A stretch of DNA of 64,000 nt, taken from CAJBVG01 sp943371235 (GTDB lineage Bacteria; Bacteroidota; Bacteroidia; Sphingobacteriales; Sphingobacteriaceae). This document shows positions 1-8,937 of this stretch, one piece after another (positions within the stretch are counted from its first letter, which is position 1; every line of letters starts with the position of its first letter). A program made the position numbers and the translations under genes. Location: assembly GCA_943371235.1 (NCBI GenBank), contig CALRTZ010000002.1:1-64000 (forward strand), in the 5' to 3' direction. The notes below the pieces were generated by a model, which saw only the letters and a list, made by a program, of their open reading frames with translations, had not been told where the DNA came from and searched no databases.

Positions 1-2282
1 AATCTTTTTACATAAGTCGATTTCGTTGATCCATCTAAATGCAATACGTTTACTACTCGCTCAGCATCAAATTTTTCTAATACAAAATATTTATCGTCGT
101 AATGATTTGATAAATCGAAATTAGTAAGTTCATACGTTCCATCTTGGTATACCACCAAAATCTTGTCATCACCTTGGAAGCTACCTAAATACCTGCCTCT
201 TGAGTCGGTGTTTATCCTGCGAACAGTATCGTCAAACCAAATGGCTCTTCCTCCGAGGGTAGAAACTCCTTTGCTTTTTTGTACTACTTTTTTTACGGGG
301 AATTTAGTTACAATATTACCGATAGAACTTCTACCTTTAATAGCTAGTTCTGCAAAATCAATATCGATGCTTAACTTTCTAATTTTCGACATTGGTTTTA
401 AATTCACAGTAACTACTTCTGATTCTCCATTGGGGTTTGCCGTGAAGTATAATACAGATGAGCCTTTGCTACCTTGTGTTAAATCATAGTCTTTATCACG
501 TGTAATACCACCAACTGAAAATCTTTTTACAAATGATTTTCCACTTGCACCATCTTTATAAATCATGTGATACACCGCACGATCGTCGTTTTTCTTGAAT
601 ACAGCAACGTGTATAATGTCTTTGCCTACAAAAGTTTTATCAGCAACTTTAATTACTTTAAACTTTCCATCTTCACAAAACACAATAATATCATCAATAT
701 CCGAGCAATCGCCAACGTATTCATCCTTCTTCAAGCCTAAGCCCACAAAGCCATCGGCTCTGTTTACATATAATTTTTGATTTGCTAACGCTACTTGTGA
801 AGCTTGTACTTTATCAAACAATTTGATTTCTGTTTTACGCTCTCTGCCTTTACCAAATTTTTCTCTCAATCGTTCGAAGTAATGAATTGCATAATCTGTA
901 ATGTGTTTTAAATTATGCTTTACTTCTTTAATTTCTTTCTCAATATTTTTCAATAATTCGTCGGCTTTAAATCCGTCGAATTTAGAAATACGCTTAATTC
1001 TAATTTCAGTTAATGCGATAATGTCTTCTTCCGTTACTTCTCTTAAAAGCATTGATTTATATGGATTCAATCCTTTGTCAATGGTTTTAATTACATCTTC
1101 AAATGTTTCACATTCTTCAATGTCGCGGTATATTCTATTTTCAATGAATATTTTTTCGAGGGATGAAAAATGCCATTTCTCATTTAACTCATCTAGTCGT
1201 ATTTGTAATTCTTGTTTTAATAAGCTCTTTGTATTTTGAGTGCTTTCTACGAGTATATCGTTTACACTCATAAAATAAGGCTTATCATTTTTGATCACAC
1301 AAGTATTTGGTGATACAGAAACTTCACAATCTGTAAATGCATACAAGGCATCAATGGTTACATCTGGAGAAATACCTGGCGCTAAATGAATAATAATTTC
1401 AACATCTCTAGCCGTATTATCTTCAATCTTTTTAATTTTAATTTTGCCCTTATCATTCGCAGCAATAATACTATCAATTAATCCACCGGTAGTAGTTGAG
1501 TACGGTACTTCTGTAATCGCTAGGGTTTTTTTATCGCGCTCTACAATTTTAGCACGCACTCTTACTCTTCCCCCTCTTTGCCCTTCGTTGTAATTCGTAA
1601 AATCTGCAAATCCTCCGGTAATAAAGTCAGGTAAAATATTTGGTCGTGTGCCTTTTAAAATTTCTATGGATGCTTCTATTAATTCATTAAAATTATGTGG
1701 CAAAATTTTAGTAGCCAAACCCACTGCAATTCCATCTGCCCCTTGTGCTAATAACAATGGAAACTTAACAGGTAAAATAATGGGCTCTTTATTTCTACCG
1801 TCATAAGACAATTGCCAGTTGGTAGTTTGCGGATTGAATACCACTTCTAAGGCAAATTTAGATAAACGCGCCTCTATATAACGAGGAGCCGCTGCACTAT
1901 CGCCTGTTATTGGATCGCCCCAGTTTCCTTGGCAATCAATCAATAAATTTTTCTGTCCAATTTGCACCATTGCGTCACCAATAGATGCATCACCGTGTGG
2001 GTGATACTTCATGGTGTTACCAATTACGTTTGCAGCTTTGTTATACCTGCCATCATCCATCTCTTTTAACGAATGCAAAATACGTCGCTGCACAGGCTTT
2101 AAGCCATCGTATATATTTGGAACTGCACGATCTAAAATTACATAAGATGCATATTCCAAAAACCAATTCTCGTATAAACCATTTATCGGAATAACGTTAT
2201 GATTTAATCCCTCTTCTTCTGAACGATTTAAATGTTCACGCTCATCTTGCGGTTTGTATTCTATTTTCTCTTTTTTTGCCAC
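1..2282 (-). CDS. parC: DNA topoisomerase IV subunit A, C-terminus outside window
   Basis: Breakage-rejoining subunit of a type IIA topoisomerase, which decatenates chromosomes together with ParE encoded just upstream. About 760 codons are visible and the C-terminal end runs off the left edge. The winged-helix/tower core has the RRILH segment near residue 66 and the catalytic tyrosine at about residue 135 in PRYIEAR (codon 1878-1880). The beta-pinwheel C-terminal region begins roughly at residue 500. Start: no ATG is available, because an in-frame stop lies at 2319-2321. The best start is GTG at 2280-2282, giving an N-terminus MAKKEKIEYK that follows a run of A bases. A GyrA identity is possible, but the short charged N-terminus and the parE neighbour favour ParC. 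The 121 bp between parE and this gene are filled by tandem repeats, so co-transcription would carry the repeat into the mRNA. Confidence 0.9.
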   Translation of the reverse strand, partial: MAKKEKIEYKPQDEREHLNRSEEEGLNHNVIPINGLYENWFLEYASYVILDRAVPNIYDGLKPVQRRILHSLKEMDDGRYNKAANVIGNTMKYHPHGDASIGDAMVQIGQKNLLIDCQGNWGDPITGDSAAAPRYIEARLSKFALEVVFNPQTTNWQLSYDGRNKEPIILPVKFPLLLAQGADGIAVGLATKILPHNFNELIEASIEILKGTRPNILPDFITGGFADFTNYNEGQRGGRVRVRAKIVERDKKTLAITEVPYSTTTGGLIDSIIAANDKGKIKIKKIEDNTARDVEIIIHLAPGISPDVTIDALYAFTDCEVSVSPNTCVIKNDKPYFMSVNDILVESTQNTKSLLKQELQIRLDELNEKWHFSSLEKIFIENRIYRDIEECETFEDVIKTIDKGLNPYKSMLLREVTEEDIIALTEIRIKRISKFDGFKADELLKNIEKEIKEVKHNLKHITDYAIHYFERLREKFGKGRERKTEIKLFDKVQASQVALANQKLYVNRADGFVGLGLKKDEYVGDCSDIDDIIVFCEDGKFKVIKVADKTFVGKDIIHVAVFKKNDDRAVYHMIYKDGASGKSFVKRFSVGGITRDKDYDLTQGSKGSSVLYFTANPNGESEVVTVNLKPMSKIRKLSIDIDFAELAIKGRSSIGNIVTKFPVKKVVQKSKGVSTLGGRAIWFDDTVRRINTDSRGRYLGSFQGDDKILVVYQDGTYELTNFDLSNHYDDKYFVLEKFDAERVVNVLHLDGSTKSTYVKR

Positions 2283-2284
2283 TT

Positions 2285-2402
2285 TTTTTTTGTTGTATTT
2301 TGTACGATGTACGTTGTATTATGTATTATGTACTATGTATTGTGTACTATGTATTAAGTATTCTGAGTTCAGCATCGTGCTCTCTGCTCCTTGCTCCTTG
2401 CT
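2285..2402. repeat. Degenerate heptamer arrays between parE and parC
   Basis: Two arrays sit side by side. At 2292-2362 a unit like ATGTACT / ATGTATT repeats with substitutions. At 2372-2402 a unit like TTGCTCC repeats; on the minus strand this reads AGGAGCA directly after the parE stop codon (2404-2406). The array fills the whole parE-parC spacer. Confidence 0.8.
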
Positions 2403-2403
2403 T

Positions 2404-4269
2404 TTACTCCTCCAGCGCGCCTACTTCTTCATTCGATTCTATAATGTCTTTCTCTACTTTCAAGTTCTTCACAATAAATTCCTGACGTGCAGGTGTGTTT
2501 TTTCCCATGAAGTAATCTAACATTTGTAACATCTTACTTTCTTTCGAAATAATTACGGGATCTAAGCGAATGTCTTTTCCAATAAATAAACCAAACTCTT
2601 CTGGTGAAATCTCACCAAGTCCTTTAAATCTGGTAATTTCCGAACGTTGACCAAGTTTTTCTAAAGCATTTCTTTTCTCCTCTTCAGAATAACAATAAAT
2701 AGTTTCTTTTTTATTTCTTACTCTAAATAATGGGGTTTGTAAAATGTACACGTGACCAGCTTTTACAATATCTGGGAAAAATTGTAAGAAGAAAGTCATC
2801 ATTAACAATCGAATGTGCATACCATCCACATCGGCATCGGTAGCAATTACAATATTGTTATAACGTAAATTTTCAATACCATCTTCAATATTTAAGGCAT
2901 GTTGTAGTAAGTTAAACTCTTCGTTTTCATACACTACTTTTTTGGTTAAGCCAAAGCAATTTAAAGGCTTCCCTTTTAAGCTAAACACTCCTTGAGTTTC
3001 TACTTCACGTGATTTTGTAATAGAACCACTGGCAGAATCACCTTCGGTAATAAACAAGGTTGTATCAAACCTGCGTTCATGTTTCTCATCGTCGAGGTGA
3101 ACTTTACAATCGCGTAATTTTTTATTGTGTAAAGCTGCTTTTTTTGCGCGTTCGTTGGCAAGTTTTTTAATGCCTGCAATTTCTTTACGCTCACGTTCAG
3201 ATTGCATGATGCGTTTAAGCATTGCATCTGCAGCATCGGGGTGTTTGTGTAAATAATTGTCTAATTCATTTTTTACAAAATCATTAATCCAATTTCTGAT
3301 AGATGGCCCTTCGGGTGCTGCATTTATAGAACCTAACTTTGTTTTGGTTTGCGATTCGAAAACCGGCTCTTGTATACGAATACTGATGGCAGCCACTATT
3401 GAAGCTCGCACATCTGTAGCATCAAATTCTTTTTTAAAAAACTCACGAACTGTTTTCACCACAGCCTCTCTAAATGCGGCTTGATGTGTACCACCTTGTG
3501 TAGTATTTTGTCCGTTTACAAATGAATAATATTCCTCACCATATTGGTTATTGTGAGTCATGGCAATTTCAATATCATCCCCTTTTAAATGAATAATTGG
3601 GTAACGAATGGTATCATCTGTTTTGCGATCTAATAAATCATATAATCCACGTTGTGATGCAAATTTTTCACCGTTAAATACAATTGTTAAGCCGGCATTT
3701 AAATAAGCATAATTCCAAATCATGTTTTGTATGAATTCTGGAATGTAGCGGTAATGGCGGAAGATTGTATCATCAGGATTAAACGTAATAGAAGTTCCGT
3801 TACGTTGAGTGGTACTTTCTTCTTTGTGATCTTTTAATAAAACACCACGCTCAAACTCTGCAGTTTTCGTTTTACCATCGCGGTACGATTGCACTTTGAA
3901 ATAACTTGATAATGCATTTACCGCTTTGGTACCCACACCATTTAAACCTACCGATTTTTGGAAAGCTTTAGAATCGTATTTACCACCGGTATTTATTTTC
4001 GAAACACAATCGATTACCTTACCCAATGGAATTCCTCTACCAAAATCTCGAACAATAACTTTATGGTCGGTAATGGTTAACTCTACAGATTTACCAACAC
4101 CCATCACAAACTCATCAATAGAGTTGTCGATAATTTCCTTTAATAAAATATAAATTCCATCATCATGCGCCGATCCATCGCCTAGCTTCCCTATGTACAT
4201 CCCCGGGCGCAAGCGAATGTGCTCTTTCCAATCAAGGGATTTAATGTCGTCTTCGTTATAATTACTCAT
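2404..4269 (-). CDS. parE: DNA topoisomerase IV subunit B (ATPase subunit)
   Basis: ATP-driven subunit of topoisomerase IV, partner of the ParC encoded downstream. At 621 residues it has the short ParE/GyrB architecture. The GHKL ATPase domain has EIIDN at 45-49, DFGRGI at 75-80 and the glycine lid GLNGVGT at 108-114. The transducer domain covers about 220-390. The TOPRIM domain has EGDSASG at 409-415 and the metal-binding DADVDG at 478-483. The C-terminus carries the RFKGLGE segment of GyrB/ParE proteins. The ATG start at 4267-4269 directly adjoins a tandem array that seems to form the 5' leader. A promoter is visible at 4418-4446. GyrB is the alternative, but pairing with the A subunit in one operon favours ParE. 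Confidence 0.93.
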   Translation of the reverse strand: MSNYNEDDIKSLDWKEHIRLRPGMYIGKLGDGSAHDDGIYILLKEIIDNSIDEFVMGVGKSVELTITDHKVIVRDFGRGIPLGKVIDCVSKINTGGKYDSKAFQKSVGLNGVGTKAVNALSSYFKVQSYRDGKTKTAEFERGVLLKDHKEESTTQRNGTSITFNPDDTIFRHYRYIPEFIQNMIWNYAYLNAGLTIVFNGEKFASQRGLYDLLDRKTDDTIRYPIIHLKGDDIEIAMTHNNQYGEEYYSFVNGQNTTQGGTHQAAFREAVVKTVREFFKKEFDATDVRASIVAAISIRIQEPVFESQTKTKLGSINAAPEGPSIRNWINDFVKNELDNYLHKHPDAADAMLKRIMQSERERKEIAGIKKLANERAKKAALHNKKLRDCKVHLDDEKHERRFDTTLFITEGDSASGSITKSREVETQGVFSLKGKPLNCFGLTKKVVYENEEFNLLQHALNIEDGIENLRYNNIVIATDADVDGMHIRLLMMTFFLQFFPDIVKAGHVYILQTPLFRVRNKKETIYCYSEEEKRNALEKLGQRSEITRFKGLGEISPEEFGLFIGKDIRLDPVIISKESKMLQMLDYFMGKNTPARQEFIVKNLKVEKDIIESNEEVGALEE

Positions 4270-4412
4270 GTTGAGTTGTGAATTGTGAGTTGTGAATTGT
4301 GAATTGTGAATTGTGAATTATTGGTTATTAGTTACTAAGTTATTTGTTATTTAGTTATTAGCACTCGCTGCCTCATGAGCACACGATCAAACGAGCAAAC
4401 GAGCACACGAAC
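4270..4412. repeat. Three tandem arrays forming the parE 5' leader
   Basis: Three unit types follow one another: heptamers GAATTGT/GAGTTGT at about 4272-4318, then TTATTAGT-type units at about 4319-4363, then octamers like GAGCAAAC at about 4376-4412. The stretch begins at the base next to the parE ATG and ends just downstream of the predicted transcription start. Confidence 0.8.
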
Positions 4413-4417
4413 CTCTG

Positions 4418-4446
4418 CAAAGCTAAAAATTATAGCATTTTTTCAA
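4418..4446 (-). promoter_or_regulatory. Bacteroidota-type promoter for parE
   Basis: On the minus strand a -7 box TAGCTTTG (4418-4425) matches TAnnTTTG, and a -33 TTG lies at 4444-4446, with 18 bases between them. It predicts a start near 4412 and a leader of about 140 bases. Confidence 0.6.
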
Positions 4447-4480
4447 TACAAAAGATATCAACAGCTTTTTAATACGTAAG

Positions 4481-5206
4481 CTATTGGTTTACAAGATCTC
4501 TCACTACTACACTCGCACAGGTAATACCAAATGCGGCTGGCATATAAGAAATGGTGCCAATTACAGATTTCTTCGGAAATGCCTTAGGGCTCTCAAAAAT
4601 TCTGGTTTGATCGGCAGCTTCTGGGGAGAATACCACTTTAATACCTTTGCGTATTCCTAGCTTATGCAATCGCTTGCGAACATATCTTGCCAAATTACAT
4701 TGGTAAGTTTCTGATATATCTATGACTTCAATTTTTGTAGGGTCGAATTTTCCTCCTGCGCCCATCGAACTAATAATTGGTATTCTCAAATCGATACAGG
4801 CTTTTAAGAAAAATACTTTTGGTGAGAGCGTGTCGATGCAGTCTACAGCATAATCATATTTTTGTGCGGTTAATATATCTATGGTACGCCTATCTTTAAT
4901 AAATTCTGGCAAAACCGTTAATTCAATTTCAGGGTTTATGTCTTTAATCCTAGCAGCCATAACATCTGCTTTTAGTAAGCCATCTGTAGAAATTAATGCA
5001 GGAATTTGCCTATTTCTGTTCGAAGCTTCTACCACATCTGCATCTACAATCGTCATTTTACCTACCCCAGAACGGGCAATCATTTCGGCACAAATACCGC
5101 CAACGCCACCTAAACCAACCACCAACACATTCGATTGTTGTAATTTTTGGATGCTACCTTCACCCATCAAAACATCTGTACGCGATAACCAAGCTGGAAC
5201 TGCCAT
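4481..5206 (-). CDS. tcdA: tRNA threonylcarbamoyladenosine dehydratase
   Basis: E1-like ATP-dependent enzyme that cyclises the t6A modification at tRNA position 37. The Rossmann nucleotide-binding loop GLGGVGG is at 31-37, followed by the acidic DAD at 55-57 and the RNRQ motif at 64-67, as in ThiF/MoeB/TcdA proteins. The C-terminal half is TcdA-like, with SSMGAGGKFDPT and the closing GTISYMPAAFG segment. The chosen start is the ATG at 5204-5206 (MAVPAWLSRT, 241 residues). A longer reading from 5293 would overlap the upstream hydrolase gene and add an atypical Phe/Asn-rich N-terminus. A possible -7 box TATTTTTG lies on the minus strand at 5224-5231. Confidence 0.88.
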   Translation of the reverse strand: MAVPAWLSRTDVLMGEGSIQKLQQSNVLVVGLGGVGGICAEMIARSGVGKMTIVDADVVEASNRNRQIPALISTDGLLKADVMAARIKDINPEIELTVLPEFIKDRRTIDILTAQKYDYAVDCIDTLSPKVFFLKACIDLRIPIISSMGAGGKFDPTKIEVIDISETYQCNLARYVRKRLHKLGIRKGIKVVFSPEAADQTRIFESPKAFPKKSVIGTISYMPAAFGITCASVVVRDLVNQ

Positions 5207-5246
5207 TTTTCTTAAATTTTCACCAAAAATATAAAAATTAAAGAAT

Positions 5247-5915
5247 TTATTGATTCGGAAAAATTGTTCGATAATTCGCTCGAACCTGAACAATCAATTT
5301 TTCAAAATCCAAGTCAAAAAGCAAGGCTGCTTTTTCATATACATCTTCTATGTGTTTACTAGAATTATCCGTTTCAAATAAAATACGATTGATGGGAATT
5401 AGCTGGAATGATTCAGAATTAAAGTTTGGGGAAAATAATTGCTTACCAAAAGAGAAATAAATAGTTGGGATTTTTAACAAGCTTTCCGTTATGATACTAT
5501 TGCCAGTATATTGATGTAAAATTATCGGGACTGATGTATTATTTAAAAAGGATGGTAACTCGTGATACGCCCGCACACAATGTATAATCAATGGTTTCGA
5601 GAGCTGCTCTGCAATTGTAATGTGTTCTATAAAAATATTTTTTTGAATTTCTCTATCTTTTTTGATGTAATAATCTAAGCCACATTCGCCAATTGCTAAA
5701 CATCGCGGATGTGTAGCTGAAATTTTTATACGATCTAAACTTGCTTCATTATTTTGCAATACATCCCAAGGATGAATTCCAATAGAGAAATGGTACGGAA
5801 TGTTATTGAGTTGTAAAATGGAGAGATGATGGAATGCGTTTCGCACAAACTCTACATCAGAATCTGCGTATTTTTTATGTGTGTGTGCATCAAAATAAGT
5901 GAACGTATTATTCAA
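5247..5915 (-). CDS. TatD-family metal-dependent hydrolase
   Basis: Member of the TatD amidohydrolase/DNase family, with a TIM-barrel fold and divalent-metal sites. At 222 residues it is a little short for TatD (about 255-265). Visible metal ligands are DAHTH at 9-13, the IGECGLDYY segment near 76-84, HCVRA near 112-116 and the late FETDNS near 180. The start at 5915 is one base from the stop of the upstream receiver gene (5917), so the two are probably translated from one mRNA. The substrate cannot be told from sequence: 3'-5' DNase activity is known for some homologues and unknown for most. Confidence 0.82.
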   Translation of the reverse strand: MNNTFTYFDAHTHKKYADSDVEFVRNAFHHLSILQLNNIPYHFSIGIHPWDVLQNNEASLDRIKISATHPRCLAIGECGLDYYIKKDREIQKNIFIEHITIAEQLSKPLIIHCVRAYHELPSFLNNTSVPIILHQYTGNSIITESLLKIPTIYFSFGKQLFSPNFNSESFQLIPINRILFETDNSSKHIEDVYEKAALLFDLDFEKLIVQVRANYRTIFPNQ

Positions 5916-5916
5916 G

Positions 5917-6330
5917 TTAAATATAAGATTTCATAGTATCGAGTACTAAATCCATATCTACTGGTTTAGGGAAATACTCATTCATACCGGCAGAAACTAC
6001 CTTTAATTTAGCTTCCATAGTCATGTCGCCAGTTAGTGCGAAAATTGGAACATTCTCGTAATTACGTATTGATCGAATTATTTTAGTCGCTTCAATACCA
6101 TCCATGTTTGGCATGTGTATGTCCATTAAAATAAAATCGTACTTCTGAAAAGAGTGGCGAACTAAATCAATTGCTTGTAAACCGTCATAGGCCATATCGG
6201 TTACAAACCCGCAAATAACGAATGCACGCTGAGTAGTAAATTGAATAATTTTATCATCATCTACACATAATACTCTTAATGGAATATTTTGATTACGTGA
6301 AATGAATAATTCTTTTAACTCTTGCTTCAT
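5917..6330 (-). CDS. Single-domain response regulator (receiver only)
   Basis: CheY-like receiver domain of 137 residues without an output domain. Conserved positions are present: acidic pocket DDD at 24-26, phospho-acceptor D70 in LMDIHMPNMDG, T100 in ALTGD, and K122 in FPKPV. Such stand-alone receivers act by protein contact or as phosphorelay intermediates. No histidine kinase is encoded nearby, so its partner is unknown. It is followed after one base by the TatD-like gene, an arrangement that gives no functional hint by itself. Confidence 0.88.
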   Translation of the reverse strand: MKQELKELFISRNQNIPLRVLCVDDDKIIQFTTQRAFVICGFVTDMAYDGLQAIDLVRHSFQKYDFILMDIHMPNMDGIEATKIIRSIRNYENVPIFALTGDMTMEAKLKVVSAGMNEYFPKPVDMDLVLDTMKSYI

Positions 6331-6443
6331 GTTAATATTATATTTTATGCTTGGTAGAAGTAGAGAGTGTAAACCATTTGACGAATATAAATTTTTTAAG
6401 GAGTAAATTCAAAAAAGACTACAAATAAGTAAAAATCAAATTA

Positions 6444-7562
6444 TCAAATTTCTATACTAACAATCTGAATATTAGCATAATAGAACATTATAATTGTTTT
6501 ATAATTAATTCCTAATTTAGCTTGCCTAATCGAACCTTCTTGGCACATTCCAACCCCATGCCCAAACCCTCTGCCATTTAAAATCACTTTATCATGAGTT
6601 TCTCTCACATTAAAAAAGGTAGATCTCAATCTAAATTCATCTCGCATATCTTCTGTGAAAACATCGGCACATGGAATTTTTATCAATCTAAATTCATTCG
6701 AAAATTCGCAAGGGTTACTAGTTGCTTTACCAGATTTTGTGCTAATAAAATTCAACCATTTTTGCTTATCAATTTCTTTCACCCAGCGTGCTTGTTTTTC
6801 TGTGGTACAAAAAGTATCTACAACAGATCTCAAATAAGTTCTTTTTTTCGACCAAACATCTTCAGAATTTACAGTTTGTCCACCACAATTTGCGTGAAAA
6901 ACCGCTTCAATTAAATCACCATTTTCATCCTGAATTACTTCGTAATGTGTTGAATCTACAGCGGGTAAAATCATATTATTAAAACGTGCTTTCCCATGGT
7001 AAACTTGGCAATGCACTTGGTCGCAAAGTTCAAAGCCTTCGGCCTTATGTCTATCAATATGTTTTAAAGCATACGTTCGAGATATTACAGCTTGTACTTT
7101 TAAGAGTTCGTCATTTTTTACATTACCAATTTCCGATTCTATTACTCCCGCTACATAATGATTGAGCTCTACATCGTTAATGATGGTTAATTTGCTATCA
7201 TAACTTGTAAACCTCATGTTGTCTTGGTAAAAAGTAGTTTTCATACTTGGCAAAATCATTTGCATTTTAAAGTATGGATGAGAGGCCAATGAACTAAGGT
7301 CTATAGTAGAATATGAGCCTAATAAATCGCCATTTTTACTAATAGAACAACTATTACCAATAGCGTTTATAACAATAATATCTCCTTCGCTAATTTTTAG
7401 AATTTTATCGTCGGATAGTGCAATAGAATAGTTATCTGAAAATGCGTTAAGCACTACTTTTTTGGCATTGTACTGACTAAGCACTTTTATATGTACATTT
7501 TTTGAATATACATTTAAAGAGAAACAGCATACCAGAAAAAATAGCCCTTTTAAAATCTTCAT
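6444..7562 (-). CDS. SpoIID/LytB-domain protein, exported
   Basis: 372-residue protein with a signal peptide (charged MKILKG, hydrophobic core to about residue 20) and a SpoIID domain from about residue 110 to the end. The conserved closing motif is NGRGFGHGVGMCQEG near 330-345. SpoIID proteins are lytic transglycosylases acting on peptidoglycan stripped of stem peptides. In non-sporulating Bacteroidota the role is presumably cell-wall remodelling in the periplasm. The ATG overlaps the stop of lpxB in a TAATG arrangement, so it is translationally coupled to lipid A synthesis in the surE-lpxB operon. Confidence 0.87.
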   Translation of the reverse strand: MKILKGLFFLVCCFSLNVYSKNVHIKVLSQYNAKKVVLNAFSDNYSIALSDDKILKISEGDIIVINAIGNSCSISKNGDLLGSYSTIDLSSLASHPYFKMQMILPSMKTTFYQDNMRFTSYDSKLTIINDVELNHYVAGVIESEIGNVKNDELLKVQAVISRTYALKHIDRHKAEGFELCDQVHCQVYHGKARFNNMILPAVDSTHYEVIQDENGDLIEAVFHANCGGQTVNSEDVWSKKRTYLRSVVDTFCTTEKQARWVKEIDKQKWLNFISTKSGKATSNPCEFSNEFRLIKIPCADVFTEDMRDEFRLRSTFFNVRETHDKVILNGRGFGHGVGMCQEGSIRQAKLGINYKTIIMFYYANIQIVSIEI

Positions 7563-8674
7563 TAATCTATTTTAGTAAATTCTACAATTGATTTTGCTGC
7601 ACGCTCTGAAGCACCAGCTTCTCCTACTCTATCCAACAATGCATTGTATTTTTTCAACATGCTCTCGCGGCCTTCAGAATTTATTTTTATTGCATTTAAT
7701 TCTGATGTTATTTTTTCTGGAGTACACTCTTCTTGAATTAATTCAGTTACGATTTTATCATCCATAATTAAATTTACCAAAGAAATAAATTTAATGTCTA
7801 CTAACATACGGGCAATAAAAACAGAAATTGTATTTGCCCTGTAACATACTACCTGTGGCACTTTAAACAAAGCAGTTTCTAAGGTTGCAGTACCGGAGGT
7901 TACCATTGCCATGTCTGCATTGGCAAGTATATCATACGTTTTGGCGAAAATGATTTTATTATTTCCAATATCAAATTTAGCGTAATAAGAGCTTGGCAAA
8001 TTGGAAGCTCCTGCAATTACAATCTGGTAATCGTTAAAGTTTTTAGCTGCGGCCAACATCGATGGTAAAATTTTATCGAGTTCCATTTTTCTGCTCCCTG
8101 GCAGAATTGCTAAAATTGGTTTTTCTGATAAGTGATGTGTTTTTCTGAAATCAGTATCGAAGGTATAGGTAGAAATAGCATCTTTTAAAGGGTTTCCAAC
8201 GTATTCTACTTCGTAATCGTATTTTTTAAAAAACTCCGTTTCGAAAGGTAAAATGGTATATAATTTATCGATGTATTTTTTAATGTCGAATACTCGTTTT
8301 TTATTCCATGCCCACACTTTTGGAGAAATATAATAAGCAGTTTTAATGCCAATGTTTTTTGCAAACTTGGCAATGCGTAAATTAAATCCGGGGAAGTCTA
8401 TTAAAATCAATACATCGGGATGATAATTTTGTAAATCAGTCTTACACTCTTTCATGTTTTTGTTGATAGTGTTGATGTTTTTGAGCACTTCAACAAAACC
8501 CATAAACGACATTTCATTAATATGTTTTACGAGTGTAGTATTTGGAGTTGCAGCCATTCCATCTCCACCAAAAATTCTGAACTCAGCTTCTGGGTCGTTT
8601 TTTAAAATCCCCTTCATTAAATTAGATCCGTGTAAATCTCCAGATGCTTCGCCAGCGATGATGTAGTACCTCAT
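7562..8674 (-). CDS. lpxB: Lipid-A-disaccharide synthase
   Basis: Glycosyltransferase of the Raetz pathway, joining UDP-2,3-diacylglucosamine and lipid X to form the lipid A disaccharide at the inner membrane. 370 residues is normal length. The N-terminus MRYYIIAGEASGDLHG is the family signature. The IDFPGFNLR segment near residue 92 and the late TSGTATLE motif near 262 are also typical. It overlaps both neighbours: an ATGA overlap with the 88-residue membrane protein upstream and TAATG with the SpoIID gene downstream. Its presence shows a Gram-negative envelope with lipid A. Confidence 0.95.
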   Translation of the reverse strand: MRYYIIAGEASGDLHGSNLMKGILKNDPEAEFRIFGGDGMAATPNTTLVKHINEMSFMGFVEVLKNINTINKNMKECKTDLQNYHPDVLILIDFPGFNLRIAKFAKNIGIKTAYYISPKVWAWNKKRVFDIKKYIDKLYTILPFETEFFKKYDYEVEYVGNPLKDAISTYTFDTDFRKTHHLSEKPILAILPGSRKMELDKILPSMLAAAKNFNDYQIVIAGASNLPSSYYAKFDIGNNKIIFAKTYDILANADMAMVTSGTATLETALFKVPQVVCYRANTISVFIARMLVDIKFISLVNLIMDDKIVTELIQEECTPEKITSELNAIKINSEGRESMLKKYNALLDRVGEAGASERAAKSIVEFTKID

Positions 8675-8937
8675 TTTCTGATTACAAAAATTGCAAATAA
8701 TATTGCATAGATAAAAGTGCTCATTAAAATTCCTCTTGCTAAATTATCTTTCTCTGCTTTTATCGCGAAGCGAAAAATAATAACGTTTATACCGATACAA
8801 AGTATGTAGAAAAAATTTGGGCGTATGCTTTGTTCAAATTCTTTCTGCAACATGTCGCCGAATATGTAACTCAATAAAGGCAAGGCAGTGCCATACAGCA
8901 TACCTAAATAAAATTTATCTTTTATCTTATTCATCAA
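8671..8937 (-). CDS. Small membrane protein of unknown function
   Basis: 88 residues with about three hydrophobic segments (roughly 11-27, 41-57 and 68-86) separated by short charged loops. No known motif is recognised. It overlaps the start of lpxB by four bases and the end of surE by eleven bases, so it is embedded in the operon and very likely translated. A role in envelope or lipid A assembly is only a guess from position. Small proteins between surE and lpxB are a recurring arrangement in Bacteroidota as far as I recall; this was not checked. Confidence 0.8.
   Translation of the reverse strand: MMNKIKDKFYLGMLYGTALPLLSYIFGDMLQKEFEQSIRPNFFYILCIGINVIIFRFAIKAEKDNLARGILMSTFIYAILFAIFVIRK

Noticed and set aside
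3003..3012. CACGTG-centred sequence as a parS site for the ParA/ParB pair
   Set aside because: Only the inner bases fit and the site lies within parE coding sequence, explained by its codons; no full 16-base parS was found.
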